This document shows positions 16,258 through 25,223 of a DNA stretch of 64,000 bases, one piece after another. How positions within the stretch are numbered: position 1 is the first letter of the stretch; the number at the start of each line of letters is the position of its first letter. The translations under genes and the position numbers were made by a program. The notes beneath the pieces were generated by a model. That model ran no database searches and had not been told where the DNA came from. It saw only the letters and a program-made list of their open reading frames with translations. The stretch is from an uncultured Bacteroidales bacterium (GTDB lineage: Bacteria; Bacteroidota; Bacteroidia; Bacteroidales; Bacteroidaceae), in assembly GCA_902799685.1 (NCBI GenBank), contig CADCBO010000013.1, forward strand, positions 1-64,000. The letters run 5' to 3'.

Positions 16258-17397
16258 GTGGAAGGACTGACATTCAAACTTGAGCACACAGACGGCACCA
16301 GCCACGCAAGGGCCGGACGCATAACCACTGGTCATGGGGTCATTGAGACACCCATATTCATGCCTGTTGGTACTGTGGGTTCTGTCAAGGCCGTACATCT
16401 GCCGGAACTCAAGGATGACATAAAGGCCCAGATAATATTGGGCAACACCTATCACCTCTACCTCCGTCCGGGACTGGACATTCTGGAAAAGGCCGGTGGA
16501 TTGCACAAATTCAACGGTTTTGACCGCCCCATGCTTACTGACAGCGGCGGTTTCCAGGTGTTCTCTCTTACGGGATTGCGAAAGATGACCGAGGAGGGCG
16601 TGACATTCCAGTCACACATTGACGGGTCGCGCCATCTGTTCACCCCGGAGCGTGTAATGGACATAGAACGTACCATTGGCGCAGACATAATGATGGCTTT
16701 CGATGAGTGCTGCCCCGGCACTGCCGAATACAAATACGCCAAACAATCCATGGAGCGTACCCACCGCTGGCTGGACCGTTGCGTACAGCGTTTTGGCGAG
16801 ACAGAGCCCAAATACGGCTACCACCAGGCCCTGTTCCCCATTGTCCAGGGCTGTGTCTATAAGGACCTGCGCTCTGCATCAGCCGAGTATATCGCATCAA
16901 AAGAGGCTGAGGGAAATGCCATAGGCGGACTGGCCGTTGGTGAACCCACCGAGGTCATGTATGAGATGATTGACCTGGTACACGGCATTCTACCGCAGGA
17001 CAAGCCACGCTATCTTATGGGCGTGGGGACACCTGCAAATATACTGGAGGCCATCGCATTGGGAGTGGATATGTTTGACTGCGTCATGCCCACCCGCAAC
17101 GGCCGCAACGCCATGCTGTTTACCAAGGACGGCATAATAAACATACGTAACAAGAAGTGGGAGGATGTGTTCGAGCCCATCGAGGCCGACGGGGCATCGG
17201 CAGTGGATACGCTGTACACCAAGGCTTATCTGCACCACCTGTTCAAGGCGCAGGAGTATCTGGCCCTGATGATTGCCTCCGTACACAACCTGGCTTTCTA
17301 CCTGTGGCTGGTTGGTGAGGCCCGCAGGCATATCCTGGCAGATGACTACCACACCTGGAAGGAGATTATGGTCAAACGTGTAATGCAAAGGTTATAA
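16258..17397 (+). CDS. tgt: Queuine tRNA-ribosyltransferase
   Basis: Exchanges guanine for preQ1 at position 34 of GUN tRNAs. 379 residues with a GTG start 4 bases after the lon stop. Conserved parts are LTDSGGFQVFSL (D95), GGLAVGEP and MFDCVMPTRNGRN with the nucleophilic Asp. The C-terminal zinc site is unusual: where other Tgt proteins have CxCxxC, this one reads DGASAVDTLY and has no cysteines. The usual HN motif (VHNLAFY) remains. I recall the same cysteine-free form in Bacteroides Tgt. Confidence 0.93.
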   Translation: MEGLTFKLEHTDGTSHARAGRITTGHGVIETPIFMPVGTVGSVKAVHLPELKDDIKAQIILGNTYHLYLRPGLDILEKAGGLHKFNGFDRPMLTDSGGFQVFSLTGLRKMTEEGVTFQSHIDGSRHLFTPERVMDIERTIGADIMMAFDECCPGTAEYKYAKQSMERTHRWLDRCVQRFGETEPKYGYHQALFPIVQGCVYKDLRSASAEYIASKEAEGNAIGGLAVGEPTEVMYEMIDLVHGILPQDKPRYLMGVGTPANILEAIALGVDMFDCVMPTRNGRNAMLFTKDGIINIRNKKWEDVFEPIEADGASAVDTLYTKAYLHHLFKAQEYLALMIASVHNLAFYLWLVGEARRHILADDYHTWKEIMVKRVMQRL

Positions 17398-17406
17398 TCA
17401 GGAGTT

Positions 17407-18525
17407 ATGGCAAAGACTATCAGACATAGACTGCTCAAACGGCTTGACTGGTACATCATAAAGAAGTTCCTTGGCACATACTTCTTTACCATCGCACTGA
17501 TTGTCATTATTTTGGTTGTGTTTGACTATAATGAGCATATAGACAAGCTCAACCAGGCGCCGGCCAAGGAGATTATCTTTGATTATTATCTCAACTTCAT
17601 CCCCTACTTCATCAACCTGTTCAGCCCGCTGTTCGTGTTCATTGCCATCATATTCTTCACGTCCAAACTGGCCGAAAACTCTGAGATTATAGCCATGTTC
17701 TCCACAGGCATGAGTTTCAGGCGGCTGATGGTTCCATATATGATCTCGGCAGCCCTCATATCAGTCTTTACCCTCTATCTGGGTTCACAGGTCATACCCA
17801 AGGGAAGCATAATAAGACTTAATTTCGAGAACCGTTGGGACCTGAGCCATTATGACCGTGACAACTCCGGCGGCACATACAACATCCAGATGGAGGTAGA
17901 AGACGGCGTGATTGCGTATATTGAGAGCTATCAGGATTACAACAAGACCGGCTACCGTTTTGTCCTTGACAAATTCGACGGCAAGAAACTGGTATCACAC
18001 ATGACCGCACGCAGCGCCACGTATGATACCTTGGCGGCCGAAAAATATCACTGGAAAGTAAGGAACTACCTGATACGCGACCTGTCCGGTACGGTGGAGT
18101 CCATTAGCCAAGGCTCTGAGATGGACACTGTCATACACTTTGAGCCTGCCGATTTCCTGATAGAGAACGGACAGCAGGAGACAATGTCATCGGCCGAGCT
18201 GCGCGAATACATAAAACGGCAGAAACAGCGCGGCATGGGTAATATCCAGGATTTTGAGATTGAATACCATAAACGATATGCCATGTCGTTCGCGGCATTC
18301 ATACTCACAATCATGGGCGTATCGCTCTCAAGCCGCAAACGCAAGGGCGGCATGGGGCTCTACTTAGGCATAGGTCTGGGACTTAGTTTCGGATATATAC
18401 TGTTCCAGACGGTATCATCAAACTTTGCCATAACAGGTGCCATGTCTGCGTTCTGGGCGGAATGGCTGCCTAACCTCATATACGTACCGATAGCTGTATT
18501 CCTTTACATAAAAGCACCAAAATAA
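17407..18525 (+). CDS. LptF/LptG family lipopolysaccharide export permease
   Basis: 372 residues of the YjgP/YjgQ family. Three hydrophobic segments near the N terminus (from about residue 24), a periplasmic beta-rich middle (about 130-270), and three C-terminal helices. This is the membrane permease that, with LptB, extracts lipopolysaccharide from the inner membrane. It sits 9 bases after tgt. The LptF/LptG pair is not complete here; Bacteroidetes often place the partner elsewhere. Confidence 0.88.
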   Translation: MAKTIRHRLLKRLDWYIIKKFLGTYFFTIALIVIILVVFDYNEHIDKLNQAPAKEIIFDYYLNFIPYFINLFSPLFVFIAIIFFTSKLAENSEIIAMFSTGMSFRRLMVPYMISAALISVFTLYLGSQVIPKGSIIRLNFENRWDLSHYDRDNSGGTYNIQMEVEDGVIAYIESYQDYNKTGYRFVLDKFDGKKLVSHMTARSATYDTLAAEKYHWKVRNYLIRDLSGTVESISQGSEMDTVIHFEPADFLIENGQQETMSSAELREYIKRQKQRGMGNIQDFEIEYHKRYAMSFAAFILTIMGVSLSSRKRKGGMGLYLGIGLGLSFGYILFQTVSSNFAITGAMSAFWAEWLPNLIYVPIAVFLYIKAPK

Positions 18526-18535
18526 CCGTTTCACC

Positions 18536-19753
18536 GTGAGATTCGACGAGTTTGATTTCCAGCCTGCACTTCTGGATGCAATAGATGCAATGAATTTCCA
18601 GGAATGCACCCCCATACAGGAAAAAGCCATACCTATACTGCTTCAGGGACGCGACCTGATAGGTATTGCACAGACCGGAACCGGCAAAACCGCCGCCTAT
18701 CTGCTTCCAGTACTAGACAGACTTTCAGACGGCAGCTACCCCGAAAACGCGGTGAATTGCCTGATTATGGTGCCCACCCGCGAGCTTGCGCAGCAGATTG
18801 ATCAGCAGGTGGAGGGATTCTCATACTTTACAAATGTTTCCAGCACCGCGGTCTATGGAGGCAATGACGGCATCCGCTTTGAGCAGGAAAAACGAGGCTT
18901 TGCAATGGGAGCCGATATAGTGGTAGCCACTCCCGGCCGTCTTATCAGCCACATCAGCCTGGGCAATATAGACTTGAGCAAGGTGTCGTTCTTTATCCTT
19001 GACGAGGCAGACCGCATGCTCGACATGGGTTTCTACGATGACATAATGCAGATTGTAAAGCAGCTGCCAGCCAAGCGCCAGAACATGCTCTTTTCTGCCA
19101 CCATGCCCGATGAGATCCAACGCATGGCCCGCACCATCCTGCACAATCCCGCCGAAGTAAAACTGGCTGTATCCAAACCGGCCGACAAGATTCTTCAGGC
19201 AGCATACGTATGCTACGAACCTCAGAAACTCCCCATCATACAGAGCCTCTTCAGCAACAACGCTCCCAAGAGAGTCATAGCGTTCGCATCATCAAAACTC
19301 AAGGTGAAGGAGATAACCAAATCCCTGCGTCGCATAGGACTGAACGTGGGCGAGATGCACTCTGACCTTACACAGGCCGAGCGTGACGATATTATGCACC
19401 GTTTCCGCAACGGCCATATCAATGTGCTTGTGGCAACTGATATTGTTTCACGCGGAATTGATATCGACGATATTGATTTGGTAATAAATTTTGACGTTCC
19501 GCATGATCCCGAGGATTACGTACACCGCATAGGCCGTACCGCCCGCGCAGGAGCCGAGGGCTGCGCCATCACTTTTATAAGCGTTGATGACCAGAGCCGT
19601 TTCCGCCAGATAGAGCGTTTCCTGGGCAAGGACGTCTATAAGGTCCCCCTACCCGCCGAGCTTGGCGACGCTCCGGAATACAAATCCGAATCTCCCAAGC
19701 ACCATTTTCACAAAGGCAAAAGGAAGTTCATTAGGAAGCCAAAGAGCAATTAA
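18536..19753 (+). CDS. DEAD-box RNA helicase (RhlE-like)
   Basis: 405 residues with a GTG start 10 bases after the permease gene. Q motif FQECTPIQ, motif I AQTGTGKT, Ib TPGR, motif II DEAD, motif III SAT, motif V ATDIVSRGID and motif VI HRIGRTARAG are all present. A short basic tail (KGKRKFIRKPK) probably binds RNA. Likely roles are ribosome assembly or mRNA turnover. Its stop codon lies within the AT-rich left repeat of the adjacent four-helix-bundle element. Confidence 0.92.
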   Translation: MRFDEFDFQPALLDAIDAMNFQECTPIQEKAIPILLQGRDLIGIAQTGTGKTAAYLLPVLDRLSDGSYPENAVNCLIMVPTRELAQQIDQQVEGFSYFTNVSSTAVYGGNDGIRFEQEKRGFAMGADIVVATPGRLISHISLGNIDLSKVSFFILDEADRMLDMGFYDDIMQIVKQLPAKRQNMLFSATMPDEIQRMARTILHNPAEVKLAVSKPADKILQAAYVCYEPQKLPIIQSLFSNNAPKRVIAFASSKLKVKEITKSLRRIGLNVGEMHSDLTQAERDDIMHRFRNGHINVLVATDIVSRGIDIDDIDLVINFDVPHDPEDYVHRIGRTARAGAEGCAITFISVDDQSRFRQIERFLGKDVYKVPLPAELGDAPEYKSESPKHHFHKGKRKFIRKPKSN

Positions 19754-19790
19754 AAATTGAGAATTAAAAATTGAGAATTGAGAATTAAAT
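19749..19790. repeat. Left AATTGAGAATT-type repeat of four-helix-bundle element
   Basis: Three imperfect repeats of (A)ATTGAGAATTAAA overlap the helicase stop codon. They are inverted relative to the array at 20225-20260. Confidence 0.7.
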
Positions 19791-19841
19791 CCAAGAACCT
19801 GCGAAAAACACCACAAAAAAAACACTTTACCAATAACTTGT

Positions 19842-20207
19842 TTGTATATGGATAATACAATCTTGCTTAAAAGCAAAAATTTTGCTGTTCGAATTATCAA
19901 GTGTTACAAATACTTGAATGATCAAAAACATGAACATATCTTATCTAAGCAACTAATACGCTGCGGAACTAGTATAGGAGCAAATGCTATAGAAAGCCGC
20001 AATGCGCAAAGCCGTTCAGACTTTACAAGTAAATTGAATATAGCTTTAAAAGAAGCTGATGAAACAGCTTATTGGTTAGACCTTTTACACTCTTCGGACT
20101 ACCTAGATGATAATCTATTCAATTCCCTAAACAATGATTGTCAAGAATTAATAAGCATATTAATCTCAATAATCAAAAGCCTAAAGAACAGTAAAACAGA
20201 GAATTAA
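19842..20207 (+). CDS. Four-helix bundle protein (S23 / rRNA intervening-sequence family)
   Basis: 121 residues, mostly helical and lysine/asparagine-rich, with family markers LLKSKNFAVRIIKCYKYL, RCGTSIGANAIESRNAQS and ALKEADETAYWLDLL. Such genes occur inside intervening sequences of 23S rRNA genes and, in Bacteroidetes, as scattered insertions bounded by short AT-rich repeats. The gene is far more AT-rich than its neighbours and lies between inverted AATTGAGAATT arrays, so it looks like a mobile or formerly mobile cassette. The start could be the ATG at 19842 or the one at 19848. Confidence 0.85.
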   Translation: MYMDNTILLKSKNFAVRIIKCYKYLNDQKHEHILSKQLIRCGTSIGANAIESRNAQSRSDFTSKLNIALKEADETAYWLDLLHSSDYLDDNLFNSLNNDCQELISILISIIKSLKNSKTEN

Positions 20208-20224
20208 ATTACGCAGGTACATGT

Positions 20225-20260
20225 AATTCTCAATTCTCAACTCTCAATTCTCAATTGAAT
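20225..20260. repeat. Right AATTCTCAATT-type repeat of four-helix-bundle element
   Basis: Imperfect tandem repeats of AATTCTCAATTCTCAA, the reverse complement of the left array. They end directly at the panB stop codon (20261-20263). Confidence 0.7.
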
Positions 20261-21079
20261 TTAGTACTGTTCTTTCTCGTTGGGGAAGTCACTGTTCTTG
20301 ACGTCCTCTACGTAGTGGCCTACGGCGTCGGTGATGGTTTCGAACAGATTGGCGTAGCGGCGCAGGAAACGGGGGCTGAAATCATTGTTCATACCCAGCA
20401 TGTCGGCGCACACCAGTACCTGACCGTCAACACCGCCGCCGGCACCTATGCCTATGATAGGAACATTTACCTCCTTGGCTACGCGCTCTGCAAGAGCGGC
20501 GGGAATCTTCTCCAGCACGATAGAGAAGCAGCCTACCTCCTCCAGCTTGTGGGCATCGGATATGAGCTTTGCAGCCTCGGCCTCCTCCTTGGCGCGTACC
20601 GCGTATGTGCCGAATTTGTTGATGGATTGGGGCGTAAGGCCCAGATGACCCATAACGGGAATTCCGGCATCTATGATGTGACGTATAGAAGGCAGGATCT
20701 CCTCACCACCCTCCAGCTTGAGGGCATCGGCATGAGAAACCTTCATTATCTTAATGGCGTTTGTAACAGCCTCTGAATCATTTATCTGATATGTACCAAA
20801 CGGCATGTCAACCACCACAAGGGCGCGCTGCACGCCGCGAACCACAGACTTGGCGTGATATATCATCTGGTCCAGAGTGATAGGCAGTGTAGTCTGGTTG
20901 CCGGCCATCACGTTCGATGCCGAATCACCTACCAGAATAACGTCAATGCCGGCACCGTCAACCATCTTGGCCATAGTGTAGTCATATGCCGTAAGCATTG
21001 CAATCTTCTCGCCACGCTGCTTCATCTCCCTGAGACGCTGTGTGGTCACTTTTCGCTTGTCCTCAGTAATATATCCCAT
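20261..21079 (-). CDS. panB: 3-methyl-2-oxobutanoate hydroxymethyltransferase
   Basis: Makes ketopantoate for pantothenate and CoA synthesis. 272 residues, usual length. Conserved segments: [64 protein letters not shown] and the active-site region [21 protein letters not shown]. It stands alone, with neighbours unrelated to CoA synthesis. Confidence 0.95.
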   Translation of the reverse strand: MGYITEDKRKVTTQRLREMKQRGEKIAMLTAYDYTMAKMVDGAGIDVILVGDSASNVMAGNQTTLPITLDQMIYHAKSVVRGVQRALVVVDMPFGTYQINDSEAVTNAIKIMKVSHADALKLEGGEEILPSIRHIIDAGIPVMGHLGLTPQSINKFGTYAVRAKEEAEAAKLISDAHKLEEVGCFSIVLEKIPAALAERVAKEVNVPIIGIGAGGGVDGQVLVCADMLGMNNDFSPRFLRRYANLFETITDAVGHYVEDVKNSDFPNEKEQY

Positions 21080-21156
21080 AATAATCTGTAATTATCCGTA
21101 CTAACCAGTATATATAATTGGACCGCGAAGATAACGCTTTTATCAAGAGGATTTAC

Positions 21157-21164
21157 TAATTTTG
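21157..21164 (+). promoter_or_regulatory. -7 box for addA
   Basis: TAATTTTG matches TAnnTTTG, 16 bases before the ATG at 21181. No good -33 match. Confidence 0.4.
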
Positions 21165-21180
21165 GATAGTTTATACTTTT

Positions 21181-24100
21181 ATGGATAACAAATCACACTT
21201 TTCTGTGTACAAAGCATCGGCCGGATCGGGCAAGACTTTCCGTCTGGCCGTACAATATATCATCATGCTGGTACGTGAGCCTGAGAGCTACCGCCATATA
21301 CTAGCCGTAACTTTTACCAACAAGGCTACGGCCGAGATGAAACAGCGCATACTGTCACAACTCTATGGCATAGGCCACAACCTGCCCGGTTCTGCAAATT
21401 ATTATGCTGAGGTCAAGAAAGCCGTAACATACAACGAGCAGACTATTCGGCACAATGCCCTGCTGGCGCTTGACATGATACTGCAGGACTACGGCCGTTT
21501 CCGCGTGGAGACCATTGACAGCTTCTTCCAGACAGTTCTGCGCAGCCTGGCGCGTGAGCTCCATATCGGTGCCAATCTCACCCTTGAGCTGGATACGGAA
21601 CTGGTCATTGATGAGGCTGTAGATTCATTTCTGGCTGGTATTGAGCAAGCATCAAAGGATAAGCGCAACGTAATGGAGTTCGTTGAGAACAACATTGACA
21701 ATGACAAGAACTGGTCCATTGACATCACACTCAAGAAATTCTCCAAGGAGCTGTTTCGCGAGATATTCATGGAGCGCGGCGATGAACTCCGCCAGATTCT
21801 CTCCCAGCCCGATGCCATATCGGACTACAAGCAGAACCTTACCACTGCACGTGACTCCGTCCTACCCACTTTCATTGAGAAGGTAAAGACTATAGGTACA
21901 GAGATTGAATCGGCACTTTCAAGCGCAGGATTAGGTATCGAGGACCTCTCTTCAAATCCCGGTAAGGTAGTGGTAAAAATTATCAACACCACTATTCTTA
22001 ACGCAGACCTGAGCACTACATTCACCAAATGTATTTCATATCCCGACAATTTCTTCCGCAAAAAGGACCTTGAAAACAATCCGGGGTATTCCACTTTTGC
22101 CGAAGAACAGTTGGCACCACGCCTTGAACATGTAGAGAAACTGCACACCGAATACACCCGCTTAAAGAATACTTATGATGCCGCTCTGCAATATGTTCAT
22201 GAGTTGAGCCTGCTGCTCAGCATACGCGCCGAGATTGACCGTCAGAGTCAGGAGCAGGGCCGATTCATTCTGGCCGATACTCCACAACTGCTCAGCAAGC
22301 TATCAGGCAGTGACACATCATTCGTATATGAAAAGACCGGCAGTTTCATAGAGCATCTCATGATTGACGAGTTCCAGGACACTTCACGCCTGCAATGGGG
22401 TAACCTTTACCTGTTGCTTTGGGAGTGCCTAGCCAACGGCAAGGACTGCCTTGTAGTGGGCGATGTCAAGCAATCCATCTACCGCTGGCGCAACAGCGAC
22501 TGGAACATACTCAACTCCATAATGGAGGAGAAACTTGCCGCCTACAACCCACAGGTGATATCCATGGCTAGCAATTTCCGCAGCCAACGGAACATCATTG
22601 ACTTCAACAACAGACTGTTCCCCAGAGCGGTTGAGATGCTTGCCATGAACTACAACGCCGAGACCGGCACCGACTACCCTGCCCTAATCCAGGCCTACAG
22701 AACCGTAGGGCAAAGGAGTCCCAGGACCGATGCCAACGGTTATGTATATGTCCGGGTTGATACAGAAACCGATAAAAGCCCCGACTCTGCCGATAAGATT
22801 TTCTTACAAATCGAAGAACAGCTTGACCGTCTTGCCGCCGCAGGAGTAAAACAGACTGACATAGCCATACTTTGCCGCAAAGGCCGTCAGATAACTGAGA
22901 TAGCCGAGTGGTTTGCCGCAAACCGTCCGGACTACAGGATGATTTCGGGCGAGGCATTCCAACTGGGTTCATCGGTCTCTGTAAGGATACTCATAAACGC
23001 ACTCAAATGGCTCACCGACAGCACAGACCGCATAGCTTTGGCACAGTTGGTTTGGGAGCGCGAGTGCAATATAGTCAAATCGGGAGAACCTTTTGACAGG
23101 CTCATTGCCAAAGGGCTTGAGAACTGCCTACCCGACCGTTTCAACACTGAACTGGAGTCATTAAAGAACCTTCCGCTGTATGAACTTTCAGAAAAGCTCT
23201 ACAACATTCTGGAACTTGACCGGATACCCGGACAGGACCAGTACGTAATGTCACTTTTTGACACCCTGTGCCAGTGGTTGAGCCGCAACCCGGGAGAGCC
23301 ATCGGCTTTTCTCACGGAGTGGGATGAGAAACTCTGCACAACCTCAATACCCGCAACCGATGCCAACGGAATACGCCTGCTCACCATCCACAAGTCAAAA
23401 GGCCTGGAGTTCCACTCCGTCATAGTGCCATACTGCAACTGGAACATCATTGACTATCAGAGCGGTTTTAAGGACGAGCGCATCTGGGTTAATCCTCAAA
23501 CGGAACCGTTCAGCACAATACCCCTCTTGCCGGTGGGCTTCACTCAGAAACTCAAAAACTCTGACTTCAATGCAGAATACCTGCAGGAAGCAGGATTGCA
23601 GACCGTTGATAACCTCAACCTGCTTTACGTGGCCCTGACCCGCGCTGAAAGTAACCTCATTGTTCTCAGTTCAAAAGCCAAGGGAACATCCATTGCAGAC
23701 ACGCTCATCTATGCCCTGTCATCAGAATTCGGTTGTCAGCCTGATGAGAAAGAATCTTACATTTATGAGAACGGACAGATATTGCCTCATACTGACAAGG
23801 CAAACGTCTCAGATGACAACCCGTTTGACTGCAAGCCCACCCCACAGGAACTGAACCTGCACTCCTACCCCATAAACGCCCGTTTTCGCCAATCGGGCGA
23901 ATCAACACGTTTTGTCCATTCCACCGATGATTCCGATGACCGGCAGGAGGAGTACATCCAGACCGGCAAGCTGCTGCACAGCATCTTTGCCACCATCCGC
24001 ACAGAGGCCGATATAGACCCGCAGATTGACAGCATGCTAAGCCAAGGCCTGATAGAGACCACCCGCAAAGCCGATGATATCCGCAAGATGATACACCGCC

Positions 24101-24402
24101 ACATTGAGGCATCGGGCGTACAATCCTGGTTTGACGGCTCCTACACCCTCTTTAACGAGACATCAATCATCTACCGTGACGGAGGCAAACTCCAGACCCG
24201 CCGCCCCGACCGCGTAATGATAAAGCCCGATGGCCGCGCCGTCATAGTGGATTTCAAGTTCGGCCGCGAGAAAGAGGAATATCTGCACCAGGTCCAGGAG
24301 TACATGGACCTGCTCAGCAAGATGGGGTACGCCCAGGTGGAAGGCCACATCTGGTATGTTTACAATGACACAATAGGGACAGTCCCCTTTGTGTCATTTT
24401 GA
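21181..24402 (+). CDS. addA: UvrD/Rep family helicase-nuclease, AddA-like
   Basis: 1073 residues. Helicase motif I is ASAGSGKTFRL (residues about 11-21), motif II DEFQDTS, then GDVKQSIYRWRNSD, LTIHKSKGLEF and ALTRAESN. A C-terminal PD-(D/E)XK nuclease carries VIVDFKFGREKEEYLHQVQEYM. It fits the AddA subunit of the double-strand-break resection complex. Its partner addB is frameshifted about 10 kb downstream. The last residues (from NDTIGTVPF on) are encoded by a palindromic repeat, so the original C terminus may have been altered. Confidence 0.88.
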   Translation: MDNKSHFSVYKASAGSGKTFRLAVQYIIMLVREPESYRHILAVTFTNKATAEMKQRILSQLYGIGHNLPGSANYYAEVKKAVTYNEQTIRHNALLALDMILQDYGRFRVETIDSFFQTVLRSLARELHIGANLTLELDTELVIDEAVDSFLAGIEQASKDKRNVMEFVENNIDNDKNWSIDITLKKFSKELFREIFMERGDELRQILSQPDAISDYKQNLTTARDSVLPTFIEKVKTIGTEIESALSSAGLGIEDLSSNPGKVVVKIINTTILNADLSTTFTKCISYPDNFFRKKDLENNPGYSTFAEEQLAPRLEHVEKLHTEYTRLKNTYDAALQYVHELSLLLSIRAEIDRQSQEQGRFILADTPQLLSKLSGSDTSFVYEKTGSFIEHLMIDEFQDTSRLQWGNLYLLLWECLANGKDCLVVGDVKQSIYRWRNSDWNILNSIMEEKLAAYNPQVISMASNFRSQRNIIDFNNRLFPRAVEMLAMNYNAETGTDYPALIQAYRTVGQRSPRTDANGYVYVRVDTETDKSPDSADKIFLQIEEQLDRLAAAGVKQTDIAILCRKGRQITEIAEWFAANRPDYRMISGEAFQLGSSVSVRILINALKWLTDSTDRIALAQLVWERECNIVKSGEPFDRLIAKGLENCLPDRFNTELESLKNLPLYELSEKLYNILELDRIPGQDQYVMSLFDTLCQWLSRNPGEPSAFLTEWDEKLCTTSIPATDANGIRLLTIHKSKGLEFHSVIVPYCNWNIIDYQSGFKDERIWVNPQTEPFSTIPLLPVGFTQKLKNSDFNAEYLQEAGLQTVDNLNLLYVALTRAESNLIVLSSKAKGTSIADTLIYALSSEFGCQPDEKESYIYENGQILPHTDKANVSDDNPFDCKPTPQELNLHSYPINARFRQSGESTRFVHSTDDSDDRQEEYIQTGKLLHSIFATIRTEADIDPQIDSMLSQGLIETTRKADDIRKMIHRHIEASGVQSWFDGSYTLFNETSIIYRDGGKLQTRRPDRVMIKPDGRAVIVDFKFGREKEEYLHQVQEYMDLLSKMGYAQVEGHIWYVYNDTIGTVPFVSF

Positions 24403-24438
24403 AAAACGGCCCAAAGGGGACTGTCCCTATTGTGCCAC
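24366..24438. repeat. Family A inverted pair (REPIN-like)
   Basis: Left unit TGACACAATAGGGACAGTCC plus CCTTTGTGTCA is itself palindromic. After about 15 bases its reverse complement follows (CCAAAGGGGACTGTCCCTAT then TGTGCCA). The left unit encodes the last residues and precedes the stop of addA; the right unit lies before the GH16 start. Confidence 0.75.
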
Positions 24439-24452
24439 CAAAAACAAACGAT

Positions 24453-25178
24453 ATGAAAAAAATCTTTTTATTAACAACAATAGTATGTCTTCCATTGGTG
24501 TTAACCCAATGTACCAGAAGTTACGTACCCAAGGGTTACGAACTTGTATGGCAGGATGAATTCAATGAGGGCACTGAGCCCGATGCCTCTAAGTGGAACC
24601 ACGTGGTTATGCACCAGGGAATGGTCAACCACGAGCTCCAGAACTACGTCAATCATGTAACTCCCGCCGGGACTCCCGTAACCGAGGTCAAGGACGGCAC
24701 CCTGCGCATTAACTGCTTCAAGGAGAATGACAGAGTCTATTCCGGCCGCCTGAACGGAAACGCCCGCACCGGCTGGCAGTACGGCTATTTTGAGGCCCGC
24801 ATCAAACTGCCCCAGGGCAAAGGCACCTGGCCCGCCTTCTGGATGATGCCCGCCGCCAACCGCATGCCCAACAACGGCTGGCCCAAAGGCACCCACAAGA
24901 CCCACGCCATGACCATCCGTAAGGCTGAGGGTGATTTCCACATCTACGCCCTGCTCTGGACCGAAGATGAGATAATCACATACGTGGACGGCAAGGAGCA
25001 GCTGCACCTGCTAAAATCCGTTCTGGGTGAAGACCATGACCAGTGGCCATTCCACTACCCCTTCCACATAATCCTGAACCTGGCCTGGGGCGGCGACTGG
25101 GGCGGCCAGGACGGAGTGGATGAGAGCGCCCTACCCGTAACAATGGAAGTGGACTACGTCCGCGTATATCAAAAATGA
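24453..25178 (+). CDS. GH16 laminarinase-like lipoprotein lacking the catalytic segment
   Basis: Start at ATG 24453, which opens a lipoprotein signal (LPLVLTQC). The beta-jelly-roll pieces of family 16 endo-beta-glucanases are present: LVWQDEFNEGTEPDASKWNH, GYFEARIKLPQGKGTWPAFWMMP, LAWGGDWGGQDGVDES and VDYVRVYQK. The catalytic motif EIDxxE, expected just after the WPAFWMMP region, is absent. The sequence jumps from NNGWP to KGTHKTHAMTI, where relatives have about 28 more residues including GEIDIMExVGY. The protein is therefore probably inactive although the frame is open. A GH5 gene follows after 45 bases. Confidence 0.8.
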   Translation: MKKIFLLTTIVCLPLVLTQCTRSYVPKGYELVWQDEFNEGTEPDASKWNHVVMHQGMVNHELQNYVNHVTPAGTPVTEVKDGTLRINCFKENDRVYSGRLNGNARTGWQYGYFEARIKLPQGKGTWPAFWMMPAANRMPNNGWPKGTHKTHAMTIRKAEGDFHIYALLWTEDEIITYVDGKEQLHLLKSVLGEDHDQWPFHYPFHIILNLAWGGDWGGQDGVDESALPVTMEVDYVRVYQK

Positions 25179-25210
25179 TACAATTGGGGTCAGACCCCTT
25201 TTGTACTATT
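25171..25210. repeat. Family B palindromic repeat at GH16 stop
   Basis: TGATACAATTGGGGTCAGAC then CCCTTTTGTACTA. The core GGGGTCAGACCCC is palindromic. The TGA that ends GH16 is the first three bases of the repeat. Confidence 0.75.
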
Positions 25211-25223
25211 CTAACCCAAATAT

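Noticed and set aside
20255..20776. 173-codon plus-strand frame opposite panB
   Set aside because: Shadow of panB, which has full family conservation on the other strand.
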